A stretch of DNA of 18,216 nt from Trichomonas tenax (Eukaryota; Parabasalia; Trichomonadida; Trichomonadidae). Both the position numbers and the translations under genes were made by a program. A model generated the notes under the pieces. That model was not told the DNA's origin. It did not search any database and saw only the letters and a list, made by a program, of their open reading frames with translations. The stretch lies in the NCBI GenBank assembly GCA_023091735.1, contig JALKBU010001025.1, positions 1 through 18,216 on the forward strand, given 5' to 3'. This document shows, one piece after another, positions 1 through 8,985 of this stretch (positions within the stretch are counted from its first letter, which is position 1; every line of letters starts with the position of its first letter).

Positions 1-1220
1 AAACAGTGTGATTATAGATTATTATTTTAAGAATATGAGACTCTGTTTTTGTATTTTTAAAAAAGCAATAATTTAACTTATTTAGTATTTCCATTTATTT
101 TAATAAGAAATTGGTGCTTTTCATGGGTGCTGAGTATGTTTATAGCATTTGCTTGTCTATTTAACTTGAGGGTCTCAATGCCTCAATGAGATTTCAGCGA
201 ATTTTGACATATAAAATAACGAAAATCACTATTTTTGATACGTATTATCTGATATTTATCATGTAAAGTCTACGATTTGATATGTAATGTTACCAATGAG
301 CAAATTTTGTGTGAACTTGAGGTAGCATAACGTTAGGTATGCTCGATGAATGAGCAAAGGAATGCCGTTTGACTCCTGCGCGTTGCATATTTTTTCTTTT
401 CTATTTTTTGATTTTTCTACCGGAACTCTAGCAAAAATAAGCGAGCGAACGCTATAATAATGAGATGTATTTGTTATAATTATCAATGAGATTCATGACA
501 GAAGCTCATTAATGATTTGTAATGGGTTTCTGTTTGTAATCATATCTTGATTAAGTAATATGATGATAAGACCATGAAACAGATTGCACCACTAGAATCA
601 ACATCCACAAAAAGCACGTAAATGTTTCATCAGATTCGTCCAGGAAGGGGGGTCACTCGTTAAAAATCGCAAAACTCAAAAGAGTAAACGAGAAAAAAAA
701 ATGGAGCCCTTTTTGATGTTGTGTGCTTTTTGACAAATAAACTTTATGATATGTCATGTAAAAATTTGTCATGTCAAATTGGTATGTAAACCAAAAAAAA
801 TAATTTGGAGTGAGAGTTCGATATATCACTATGCTCATGTATGTGTATATAATGCCGAACTTTGCCGCCAAAATCTAATACCATGAGAGAACAGTCTCAA
901 AATATAATGAGTTTTAATGAGCTGTTAGAGTTATATGATGTATGACATGTGATACAAAACTAAACTAGGAGAGGAGAGCTAAGTAATATCAGAAAATTAA
1001 ATTGATTCATTTCACAAAATTAGATATTGAAGAATATTTCTGTTGTGGATGTCATGCGCTCTATGAATCTGTATTGCTGTCATATGATTGATGCCTCTGC
1101 AAGCTCATGCAGCGGAGTTAGCCATTAAGGAGGCCAACATTTTTAAACATTTGATTTTTTGTGATAAAACCTATGAATTTTACCGATTATATATTTGGAA
1201 AAAGGAAAAATTAACGTATA
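1..1220. other. Intergenic AT-rich region, no recognisable gene
   Basis: No open frame with coding character and no family motif was recognised here. Two minus-strand frames at 259-486 and 653-871 open only at TTG codons and have no motif, so I do not call them. The word TCATGTAAA (reverse of the TTTACATG core seen upstream of other genes) occurs near 259 and 754. The ten-base word GGAGGCCAAC at 1129-1138 recurs at 17911-17920. Confidence 0.6.
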
Positions 1221-1287
1221 TGCTCAGTCAACCCAGGGAACGTAAATCATTTTTTGTTTCATAACTTAACAATTGAGCTATTTATGA
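1221..1287 (-). other. tRNA-promoter-like element, copy 1 (weak)
   Basis: Read on the minus strand, an A-box-like word TAGCTCAATTG (plus coordinates 1270-1280) is followed about 35 nt later by a weak B-box-like word GGGTTGACTGA (1224-1234). The same A-box word with similar spacing recurs at 1455-1524. No full cloverleaf is evident and the B box departs from GGTTCRANNCC. It could be a degenerate tRNA-derived element, or chance in AT-rich DNA. Confidence 0.2.
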
Positions 1288-1454
1288 TGTGGGAATTCTC
1301 TCAAAAATTCTTGGTATTTAATCACCAGTCTTGGCTTGGGTATTCCTGGATTTTTCCCACAATACTGATTGGATACAACCACTCTATCGAACTATCTTAA
1401 AACTTAGCACGCATGATGAAATTTTTTCATAAACAAATTGATATCAAAAAAAAA

Positions 1455-1524
1455 CGTTCCGACTCGGACTCAAACCAATAAACATTAGAGAAAAAAATTC
1501 GACGTGCAATTGAGCTATTTTAAC
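1455..1524 (-). other. tRNA-like or Pol III element, copy 2, possible tRNA pseudogene or SINE remnant
   Basis: On the minus strand TAGCTCAATTG (plus 1507-1517) matches a tRNA A box. GGTTTGAGTCC (plus 1467-1477) is close to a B box, and the spacing of about 41 nt is what a tRNA would have. A run of T follows about 10 nt after the B-box word, like a Pol III terminator. The T stem is mostly pairable, but the acceptor and D stems pair poorly and no clear anticodon arm is seen. This suggests a degenerate tRNA-derived sequence rather than a working tRNA. Confidence 0.3.
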
Positions 1525-1714
1525 ACGTAAACCGTCCATTTCTTTTAGATATTTATACTTTCCTTATAAATTTGAATCAGTTCTTAATATCAGCTGTTAA
1601 TGCTTAACATAGTTTATTGCTTTTTGTATCGGATTTATTTTTCATTTAAATTATTTACGTGCCAATAATCGATTTACACGTCAAAGACAATGCACGTTTA
1701 AAATTTGTTTTGAA

Positions 1715-2180
1715 ATGAACAGATCGACAATGCGTTGTTCCAATCGCTTCGATTGCCAAACACAAGCAATTACTATTAATATCTTTCCATCTTCAACGAC
1801 TCTAAACGAAAAAATCCAACAAATTTGAACTCTCATTCTATCTTGGGTGTTAAATTACCAATCAAATGTATCCCAAAGAGTTCATCATTCATACCATTGG
1901 AATGTTTTCTTGAAATAATTATTTCGGCTTTTCCTGCATCAAAACACTGATTCTTTTACAAATACCAAAATTATTTCATAGAAGTATACTACAGGAACCT
2001 GTATTTATATATCACCAGACGATAGCCCAAAATGATGAGTTTTTAGCGCGTCTGATATTGTAATCCTAAAAACAAATTCGGGAATGTTTATTCCGTTATC
2101 AGCGTGCAAATCTAAGGCCACTTTATCTCAAGTCTACATCCATTTCTTTCAAAATTTTTCCACTTTAGTATTTCAATAAA
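1715..2180 (+). pseudogene. Decayed coding sequence, possibly BspA-like leucine-rich repeat fragments
   Basis: Short plus-strand frames follow each other with stops and frame changes. An ATG frame at 1715-1828 contains ITINIFPSSTTLNE. A frame ending at 1950 contains IKCIPKSSSFIPLECFLE, which resembles the trichomonad BspA/LRR_5 pattern LxxIxIPxSVxxIxxxxFxxC. A third stretch near 2074-2166 reads IRECLFRYQRANLRPLYLKS with coding-like codons. Repeat spacing is irregular and no frame is long, so if this is a BspA-like gene it is heavily eroded. An alternative is chance open frames in AT-rich DNA. Confidence 0.3.
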
Positions 2181-2810
2181 TAGTCTACAAAAACGTGCTC
2201 TTTCAATATTTCTTAATGACTTTTTGTGGGAATTGTGATGAGAAAAAATCAGACGATTGAAGGCACATTTCAATTTCTTAGAGCTCATAGAAAAAGTGTT
2301 TACAATATATAATCCTCCCTAAGAAAGTTTATCGTCCAGTCCTATTAATTATCTTCACTATATATTGATGAAATAATCATTTTTAATCGAATTCACTATA
2401 ACAAAACTTTATAAATCTTTGAGTTAATGATATCCACATGTATAACAAGTCTTAAATAAGAAAACATTTTTCACAAATACTATATTTCGTGTATTAAAGA
2501 CTTATATCGATGAAATAACAACATGCATCGCCAATCGATGATATTGCTTGTTGCAATTATGAGGAATTAGATTATTTTAGAATTCTAATAGATCTCTTAT
2601 TGTTATGAAATGTTTCAGGTATAGCTAATGTATTATGTGCTGTAATAAAATGATGATTTTCTTTTTCCCAACAGGGATAATATATAACATTTATAAAAAA
2701 TATGCTTCATGAAAAAAAAGTACAATAACAACCGATATACAGTAACCCCTCCTGAATCGGAGAACGCCAACCATCTAACGCTATTTCGGGATATGAAGAT
2801 TTACAAAAAT
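2181..2810. other. Intergenic AT-rich region downstream of the kinase gene
   Basis: This is the 3' flank of the kinase gene, which is on the minus strand. No open frame, family motif, long repeat or strong hairpin was seen. Confidence 0.6.
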
Positions 2811-2813
2811 TTA
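2810..2813 (-). promoter_or_regulatory. Polyadenylation signal TAAA overlapping the kinase stop codon
   Basis: The TAA stop is followed by A. In Trichomonas the UAAA tetramer, often overlapping the stop codon, directs 3' end formation. Use here is inferred from that precedent. Confidence 0.45.
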
Positions 2814-3629
2814 TTCCCAAAGATTAGATGTATTATTATCGTGTCCATCCTGCTGCTGAGGCCATAGCGTGGCAATAACTTCGGAAATAAAAGGTCTATC
2901 TTTAGGAGAAGTCGATAACATCTTCTTAATAAGCGAAATTATTCTATGACTTATATGTTTGTTGCAGAGGGAGGCCATGTCTGGTGGTGTGTTTATCTGA
3001 TTCATCACGTATTGGAACGAATTTTCGCAGTCGAAGGGCACTTCTCCTGATAAAACGAAGAACATTACAATTCCAAATGAATATATGTCACTGCTTGGTG
3101 TGTATATTTTGTTCAAAACTACTTCAGGAGCTGTAAATAATGTAGTACCGACGAATGCATTATTCTGATTGACATTGCTCATAATTTCGCTGAGCCCGAA
3201 ATCTATGAATGAAAGGGAGTTACCAATAAGTACAATGTTTTCTGGTTTGATATCCTTATGAAGGATGCTCTTGTTATGAAGGCGTTCTAGCGCCTTGCTC
3301 AAACCAAAGAAGGTCTTCATGAACCTTTCTTCTGTAATTGGGCCATTATTGCAAATAAAATCGAAGAGATCGCATTCACCTTGCTCCAAAACGAGGTTAT
3401 ACGAGACTTGTGTTTCGAATCTGTCTAATAGCTTGATAATGTTGCTGCCCTGGGCAAGCTCTGTGATTGTCAACTCGTTTTGATAAAAAGATGAATCGAA
3501 TGCTTCTTTGGGGAATGTTTTAACAACAACTTTTTTCCCAGAACGCTTGTCATTGCAGCACCACACTGTTACCGAGTTCTCTCCATGGAAGATTTCCTGG
3601 ATATGCTCGTAGTGCTGACTTTCAAACAT
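2811..3629 (-). CDS. Serine/threonine protein kinase, compact single-domain, CAMK-like or unclassified
   Basis: A 272-residue protein consisting almost only of a protein kinase domain, predicted to phosphorylate Ser/Thr of unknown substrates. Visible motifs are VVVK with catalytic Lys37, a candidate helix-C Glu52, the catalytic loop HKDIKPEN at 124-131 (Asp126, Asn131), DFG at 143-145, APE at 167-169, DIYSFG at 181-186 and Arg245 in PKDRP. The glycine loop is degenerate: only Gly16 is clear, in HGENSV, instead of GxGxxG. The usual HRD is HKD, so the Arg that normally contacts a phosphorylated activation loop is replaced by Lys. There is no signal peptide, membrane segment or regulatory domain. 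It starts at ATG 3629, 17 nt after the word AATCGAAAT. The stop codon is followed by A, giving TAAA, the trichomonad polyadenylation signal. All catalytic residues are present, so activity is likely. Substrate and subfamily are not assignable. Confidence 0.93.
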   Translation of the reverse strand: MFESQHYEHIQEIFHGENSVTVWCCNDKRSGKKVVVKTFPKEAFDSSFYQNELTITELAQGSNIIKLLDRFETQVSYNLVLEQGECDLFDFICNNGPITEERFMKTFFGLSKALERLHNKSILHKDIKPENIVLIGNSLSFIDFGLSEIMSNVNQNNAFVGTTLFTAPEVVLNKIYTPSSDIYSFGIVMFFVLSGEVPFDCENSFQYVMNQINTPPDMASLCNKHISHRIISLIKKMLSTSPKDRPFISEVIATLWPQQQDGHDNNTSNLWE

Positions 3630-3646
3630 ACAAAAATAAAAATCTT

Positions 3647-3655
3647 ATTTCGATT
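3647..3655 (-). promoter_or_regulatory. Candidate core-promoter word AATCGAAAT upstream of the kinase
   Basis: AATCGAAAT lies 17 nt before the kinase ATG. The identical word lies 19 nt before the ATG of the ERGIC3-like gene. No TCAYW initiator is evident at either start, so this may be an alternative core element. With only two instances this is inference. Confidence 0.3.
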
Positions 3656-3659
3656 GGCG

Positions 3660-4793
3660 ACTTTAATTTTTTTTTTAATTGTATAGGAAATAATTGTTGC
3701 GCTCACAATAAATTGGCCAATTTGAAAAAAATCGTTGTCTCAATAGATGTATATATTATGTTTGGGAGTGATCTTACTAAAAATGTGACGAAGTTTACAT
3801 TTGTCTAAAATTTTAAACACTTTTTGTGCAGAAATAGATCTGCCATCTGGTAAATCAGGTGTGGTAAAAATTTTGTGGGAAAATATTGCTGATTATAAAA
3901 TATTTTCAAAAAGTTAATAAATAGCATATCTAATATATGCAGATGCGGAATTCAACAATATTTTGCGTGTGCTCAAAATTTCTACATTCAAAAATTTCAC
4001 AAAAAGTTGATAATTGGGAACTCCAGGATCTGTAGAGAAGGTATTTCATCAATGCAGCAAATACTGTTTTCAACTTTTGTGAGAGTTATTGAGAAGAACG
4101 TTAGAATAAAAGTGAAATAATTATGATGGAATATTGTTAATCAGGCTATAAACAGTTGCTACTGAATAACGAGCTTTGGAACTTTTTGAGAGAAACTTTT
4201 GTGAGTGAAAGTTTTATTTTGTAAATTTCACTTTTGAAGCTTAATACAGCAATTGCTTAATGCTCTTTACATGGTTATTCGGCACTAAAGCTTGCACTAA
4301 TCAGAAATAATTGTATTGTTTTACAAAACTCGGAATTGGGCAATGTCACATAGCCCATCATATTGGAATTCTCGAATAATTGATATCTGCATTATTGCCC
4401 GCATAATTCAATCAATTAAAAATCCAGAAGATCGAAAATATTAAAAATTATAACTTGAGAATTTAACATCACACTATACTTCGTCAATCATAGTTAACCA
4501 TCAATTTTCAGAACATTCATTACATTTCCCATCCCGAACCTTATTAAATATCCATTACCGCAGATGATATTCTTATAGATATAAGTCTTTTATCGTCGCT
4601 ATCTGTTACCGCTTTGGTACAAGGCCTCAATTTCGATTTTTGAACACTCAGTCTGTTATTGCCATGTAAAGTTTCCTATATGACGCTTTACGCCAGCTGT
4701 CGAAAAAGTAAGCTGTAAACTCATATGTCAGAAATGGATATGACAGATAATAATATTTTGAATGCTTTATGTGTCAAAATAGCATTTTATTAA
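3660..4793. other. Divergent intergenic region between the kinase and ERGIC3-like genes
   Basis: AT-rich with no recognisable coding sequence. It contains a degenerate copy of the TTTACATGTCA motif (TTTACATTTGTC, near 3794) about 165 nt upstream of the kinase ATG. Variants such as ATATGTCAGAAA occur near 4722. Confidence 0.55.
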
Positions 4794-4829
4794 TTTACAT
4801 GTCAGCTTTATACATAAATTTACATGTCA
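4794..4829 (+). promoter_or_regulatory. Two copies of TTTACATGTCA upstream of the ERGIC3-like gene
   Basis: Exact 11-base copies at 4794-4804 and 4819-4829, 25 nt apart, sit about 145-180 nt before the ATG at 4974. The same word occurs at 14786-14796 upstream of the SPT gene and at 15684-15694 upstream of the helical protein gene. It contains the palindrome ACATGT. A transcription factor site is an inference from recurrence and position. Confidence 0.4.
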
Positions 4830-4945
4830 TATATGTATTATTTGAGAGCTTTAACTAGCAAATTTTAATCTGGCCAAAATTCAAATCCGAAATTTTTTAG
4901 TTTTTTAGAGCTTTTATGGTATAGTAAATCTAAATATAAAAGCAA

Positions 4946-4954
4946 AATCGAAAT
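4946..4954 (+). promoter_or_regulatory. Candidate core-promoter word AATCGAAAT upstream of the ERGIC3-like gene
   Basis: This nine-base word is 19 nt before the ATG and identical to the word 17 nt before the kinase ATG. Shared sequence and shared distance to the start suggest a core-promoter role, which is inference. Confidence 0.3.
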
Positions 4955-4973
4955 CTAAAATTCAAAAATAAAA

Positions 4974-6107
4974 ATGAACGCTCTGAAGAAGTTCGATATC
5001 TTTCCGAAATACACAGATCCAGACGTCAAGGTTAAGACCAACAGCGGCGCCATCCTATCGTTGGTCGCCATGGCGTTCATGGCCGTTTTATTCCTTCATG
5101 AATTCTACAGATTTATTTTCCCTCGCGTTTACGAGGATATTGCGGTCGATTCATCAATTGCACGCGTCAGCCTTTTCAGAATGATGTCTATCAATTTTAA
5201 TATCTCAATTCAAGTTCCATGCGGCAAATTACACGTTTCTGCTTATGATTCAGAGGGAAATGCTCTCGAAACACAAATCAACAATATAAAACAACAGCGT
5301 GTTGACGAAAATGGCTTCGCTATCGACAGCAAGAACTTTATTTCTCTAAAGCGCACTGAAAAGCAGAAAAAGAAGAAAGACAGCAAACCAGACTCATACT
5401 GTGGCTCCTGCTACGGCGCTTTACCAAGAGACAAATGCTGCAACAACTGCGAAGACGTAATTAACGCATTTAAGGCAAAAGGATGGGGAATTGACGGAAT
5501 CGATCGCTGGCAGCAGTGTGTTGACGAGGGATACGCTGACCTCGGCAAAGAAAGTTGCAATCTTTACGGTGAAATTAGTGTTCCTCAAATCACAGGTTTC
5601 CTTTATTTCGCTCTTGGAGAGTACAGAATCGGAGATAAGCGCCCAATTGACATTTCCCGCTTGTCTTCTAAATACAATCTTTCACACACAATTCATTATC
5701 TCGAATTCGGACCACGCGTCAATCAGGAACCAGGACCACTCGATGATCTCACTGTCCTTCAGGAAAAGAAGGGACTTATGGTCTATAATTACGATCTTGA
5801 AGTTGTTCCAACGAAATGGTACTCAAAGAGAGGTTTCCCTGTTTCAACATACAAATTCCATCCAATGATTACACAGAAGAATCTCACAGAAAAAGTTTCG
5901 CACAATGTTCCGGGAATTTTCTTTAATTATAATATTGCTCCAATTTCTTTGGTTCAATATGAAATTATTTCCACACCTTGGAAGCTTATTACATCGATTT
6001 GCGCGATTGTTGGTGGATGTTTCACATGTGTTTCTCTTATAGATCAACTTTTCTTCAGGACGCTTTCTTCCTTAGAAGGAAAGAGACAAATTGGCAAAGC
6101 TGAGTAA
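4974..6107 (+). CDS. ERGIC3/Erv46-like cargo receptor of ER-Golgi COPII/COPI vesicles
   Basis: A 377-residue protein matching the Erv46/ERGIC3 family, close in length to animal ERGIC3. With an Erv41/ERGIC2 partner this family forms a receptor that retrieves or selects cargo between the early Golgi and ER. The N-terminal ERGIC_N region runs from LKKFDIFPKYTDPDVKVKT to a first membrane segment at about 25-47. A large lumenal domain follows, then a second membrane segment at about 336-361 and a short cytosolic tail ending QIGKAE. The Cys-rich signature expected of ERGIC3 is present: CGSC at 143-146, CCNNC at 155-159, then Cys182 and Cys195. A basic Lys stretch at 130-135 precedes it. The codons are richer in C and G than the surrounding DNA, as expected for an expressed housekeeping gene. 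It starts at ATG 4974, preceded by an A-rich leader. The stop forms TAAA. No Erv41 partner gene lies in the window. Confidence 0.95.
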   Translation: MNALKKFDIFPKYTDPDVKVKTNSGAILSLVAMAFMAVLFLHEFYRFIFPRVYEDIAVDSSIARVSLFRMMSINFNISIQVPCGKLHVSAYDSEGNALETQINNIKQQRVDENGFAIDSKNFISLKRTEKQKKKKDSKPDSYCGSCYGALPRDKCCNNCEDVINAFKAKGWGIDGIDRWQQCVDEGYADLGKESCNLYGEISVPQITGFLYFALGEYRIGDKRPIDISRLSSKYNLSHTIHYLEFGPRVNQEPGPLDDLTVLQEKKGLMVYNYDLEVVPTKWYSKRGFPVSTYKFHPMITQKNLTEKVSHNVPGIFFNYNIAPISLVQYEIISTPWKLITSICAIVGGCFTCVSLIDQLFFRTLSSLEGKRQIGKAE

Positions 6108-6108
6108 A
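6105..6108 (+). promoter_or_regulatory. Polyadenylation signal TAAA overlapping the ERGIC3-like stop codon
   Basis: The TAA stop plus the following A forms the UAAA signal known from Trichomonas. The same arrangement is seen at the kinase gene. Confidence 0.45.
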
Positions 6109-6604
6109 AATTTGTAGATAATTCTGAATTGAAAATATTGAATTATAAATTTGATATTTTCTTTGGGTCGGAAAAGACATAATTGACGGATGAGAATCAC
6201 TTTATTATAATTATGTTCTGCTCAATATTATTATATTTATATATTTGCGAAATATTTCTTTAAATATTGAATTCAATGATCAACTCAAACGATAAAGAGT
6301 GTCAGTTTGATGAAATACAATTCATTACCAGAATTCTATAAAGATACATGGTAATATATAGTAATTTTACAATTTTTTGAAAAACCAAAAATGAAATATC
6401 AAAGTTATGATATAAAAATATGTTATAACAACATTGCTGTTTTCTATTATTTTTGATTGTTTTTCCACAGTCAAATCAATGAGTAATGATATTTGAATGT
6501 TCAATAATTGAGAAAGGTAAATACATCTTTTATATACATATTAAAATATACGTGCAATGATAAGAATATTCATAATAATTCATTTTTAAAATTTTTTGAC
6601 AGTG
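6109..6604. other. Intergenic AT-rich region after the ERGIC3-like gene
   Basis: 3' flank of the ERGIC3-like gene and 5' flank of a broken gene. No coding frame, repeat or strong hairpin was recognised. Confidence 0.6.
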
Positions 6605-7218
6605 ATGTTTGTCTCAGCAAATGAGATGAGCCAGTTCGACACACCGTCTAAGGTAATGCTCTATTTATTCACATCTAAATATGGCTCAAAAACAGTTGTA
6701 GTGACAAAAAAACTCATTCATATCTATTTTAGATCTTTTATACAAGAACATCTTCACAAACCCAGTTCACATTTATAATTGTACATTTTTAAGCAAGTCT
6801 ATGAGGTTTAGCATGTGCACATATATTCAAAGTGAAGCAAATATATTTGTTGCAGAAGATCAGAATGAATATTTAATTCATAGAAACAGGATTGATAACA
6901 TATTTAAAGAAGAAAGGCAAAGTGAAACTGTTAGAAAAATCAAAGTGAAGGCAATGGCAACTGCAGACAATAGTTTTAGAATGGAAATGTGTTGCTTGAA
7001 TGATCTCAGATTAAGAAAACAAGAAATGAAAAGAAAAAGGAGGAAAATATTTTCAAATAATATCAATTTACAAAAAGATACAACTTCTTTTGTTATTCCT
7101 GAAAAATGCGAAATTTCAACAGAACCAATAACTAAGTTCTGGTATGAAATCATTAGATTGTTTTATGAAAGATAAATTTGGATTTATAGACTTTAAGGGT
7201 CGGCTCCTCGACCAATAA
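6605..7218 (+). pseudogene. Broken gene of unknown function, frameshifted in an A7 run
   Basis: An ATG frame starting at 6605 (MFVSANEMSQFDTPSKVMLY) runs to a stop at 6776-6778. A second frame is open from 6705 to 7175, starting in the same A-run at 6706-6712. One base fewer in that run would join the two into about 190 codons. Around 7168-7218 a third frame reads KDKFGFIDFKGRLLDQ before a stop, so a second break near the end is possible. The second piece is basic and Lys/Arg-rich in its middle (LRKQEMKRKRRKIF). No family was recognised. There is no signal peptide or membrane segment. Alternatives are a shorter intact gene from ATG 6801 (124 residues), or a sequencing error in the homopolymer. 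Confidence 0.45.
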
Positions 7219-7259
7219 TCCCCTCAATTTTTGAGTGGATGATGCGGATAATCGTTTTT
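7198..7259 (+). other. Two adjacent hairpins followed by a T-run
   Basis: GGTCG/CGACC (7198-7202, 7209-7213) forms a first hairpin. CCCCTCAA/TTGAGTGG (7220-7227, 7231-7238) forms a second, with one mismatch. TTTTT follows at 7255-7259. It could be the end of a structured RNA or part of the decayed gene before it. No RNA family was recognised. Confidence 0.25.
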
Positions 7260-7776
7260 CCCAGAATATATATTGATATTTTGTGCAATATCTGAATCGA
7301 TAAGGACATGAGTAATTTTGCATATGATATCTCTATGCACATTCTAATCTTTTCTCGTTCAATTTTTGTTGATGTTCATTAGTTTCCCACATTTCAAGAC
7401 GTTCTCCAGAATACTGCAAAAAATTCGAGATTTTGATAAATATTTGCATATTAAACCTGGATTTGTATCTAAAACAAAATAAAAATTATATTTTGTGACG
7501 ATTGATCCTTATTTGGCCGGAGCGGGCCCTGAAAGATGTATTTTTTTAAGTATTTGCTTTTTGATTATAAAGCATTCTACAAATGTATCAAAAACTTAAA
7601 AATCTAGTGGAGGCAAAAATAAAATCACATCTCTGCTTCTTATGCAATATTTTCTTCCACAAGCATTGAATTAACTCTGCTACAGTTTTTACCATTTTTA
7701 CATTGGTAAAAACTCATAATATTCGTTGGTAACGTTGCGGCGGAGAAAAAGAATCAAAATAAAGTACAAAGTTGTA
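7260..7776. other. Intergenic region with a short GC-rich patch
   Basis: Mostly AT-rich with a GC-rich patch around 7512-7531 (GGCCGGAGCGGGCCC). No gene or RNA family was recognised. Confidence 0.5.
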
Positions 7777-8213
7777 ATGGAAAAAATCCCATTAGATAAA
7801 ATAAGATTGAAATTTTCTTTTAATTTTAAAGTAATATTTTTAGTTTTACTCCTATTTCCTGATGTATTTACATATGAATTTACAAATGGATTGATAAGAA
7901 TTACAGAAAACTCCGAATTATTCAAAAGTAATAATTATATGTTGGAAATTTTCCTACAATAAAAGACGATTGTAAAGAAAGGATTGAAAGAATAATTAAC
8001 ATTGACATTTATGCACCTAAAAGGATTCAAAACTGTCGATTTGTTATTTTGAAAAATACTGCATTCATTGATTACGAGGAAGTTATGGGTAAAAACATAT
8101 ATAACTACCCCAAGATTGGCGAAAAGCAATACATAGAATTGATTAATCATTTAAATTGTAGATTTGCGATTTATAAAAATTGTTATGTTAATGGAAATGG
8201 CCAATATTCATAG
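7777..8213 (+). pseudogene. 5' part of a secreted or membrane protein gene, frameshifted in a T-run
   Basis: ATG 7777 opens MEKIPLDKIRLKFSFNFK followed by a hydrophobic stretch VIFLVLLLFPDVFT, which looks like a signal peptide or N-terminal anchor at about 19-32. This frame ends at TAA 7960-7962. The next frame is open from just after the TTTT run at 7949-7952 to TAG 8211-8213. It encodes about 86 coding-like residues, including DDCKERIERIINIDIYAPK and HLNCRFAIYKNCYVNGNGQ. One extra T would join the frames. No domain was recognised. The 198-codon SPRY-like frame at 8986-9582 lies downstream in the same orientation and could be the rest of the same gene, interrupted by a BspA fragment in the opposite orientation. 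That link is inference. Confidence 0.5.
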
Positions 8214-8363
8214 ACACTAATTATAGTATATGTTACGAAATATTTTCGAATATATGATTTTTATAATATAAAAACAAAAAGGTATTGAGATTTAAAGTAG
8301 CATATTCAATCATGGGGAAATCATAGTTTTCACAAATATAATTCAAAGTTCACCAATTGTTTC

Positions 8364-8924
8364 TCATACATGGTCTGTGCGACGAATAGATTTATATAAT
8401 TGAATATTTACATCTGAACGCAAGTAAATAATGCTATTACAATTTCCATAAATAAATATATTATTGCCAATAGAAGTGACACCTGATGGAATAATTAATA
8501 CACTATCATAACATCCACCAAATGCATCATATCCTATTTTTGTCAGTAAATTTCCTTTTTCGAATAGTATTCGAGCATTTCCAAACCGATAAAATCATGC
8601 ATATCCAATTTCGCATACAGAATATGGAATTTGAACCAGTGTTATTAAATGAATCTTGTGCAACAAATTCTAATGTTGAGGGTAAAAAGACTTTTGTCCG
8701 TTTTACACAATTGAACAAGCAATGATATATTGTCCTGGTTACTATATATATTATGTATTGTTGCAAGTGGCAATTGGAGGAATTTTTGCAACACCTTCAT
8801 AATTAATAAAATTGATGAAAGTATTTTCTGGAGCACCTGATGATAAACCTAGAGAGCAAGTATCGTTTGCATCAATGTGAAAATTGGATTCTCCTCCAGA
8901 TAAAAAATATGTAAAACGTGACAA
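8364..8924 (-). pseudogene. BspA-like leucine-rich-repeat (LRR_5) pseudogene remnant
   Basis: The minus strand encodes successive BspA-type repeats, as in the trichomonad surface proteins of this family. From 5' to 3' the pieces are a Gly/Ser-rich stretch (SNFHIDANDTCSLGLSSG), then TKVFLPSTLEFVAQDSFNN, then VQIPYSVCEIGYA followed by an in-frame TGA and FYRFGNARILFEKGNLL, then TKIGYDAFGGCYDSV and LIIPSGVTSIGNNIFIYGNC. They follow the LRR_5 pattern IPxxVxxIGxxAFxxC. At least two frame changes and one internal stop separate them, and stops also follow ATCNNT. The last frame ends at TGA 8364-8366. No start, signal peptide or membrane anchor remains, so this is a dead internal fragment. Confidence 0.7.
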
Positions 8925-8985
8925 TTACGTTAAGGTTATGTCACTTATTATTTTGAAAATGATTTTCATAAAATGATTCTCATGA

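Noticed and set aside
4974..6107. Introns with the trichomonad consensus (GTATGT ... ACTAACACACAG)
   Set aside because: Not seen in or near any called gene. All four intact genes are continuous.
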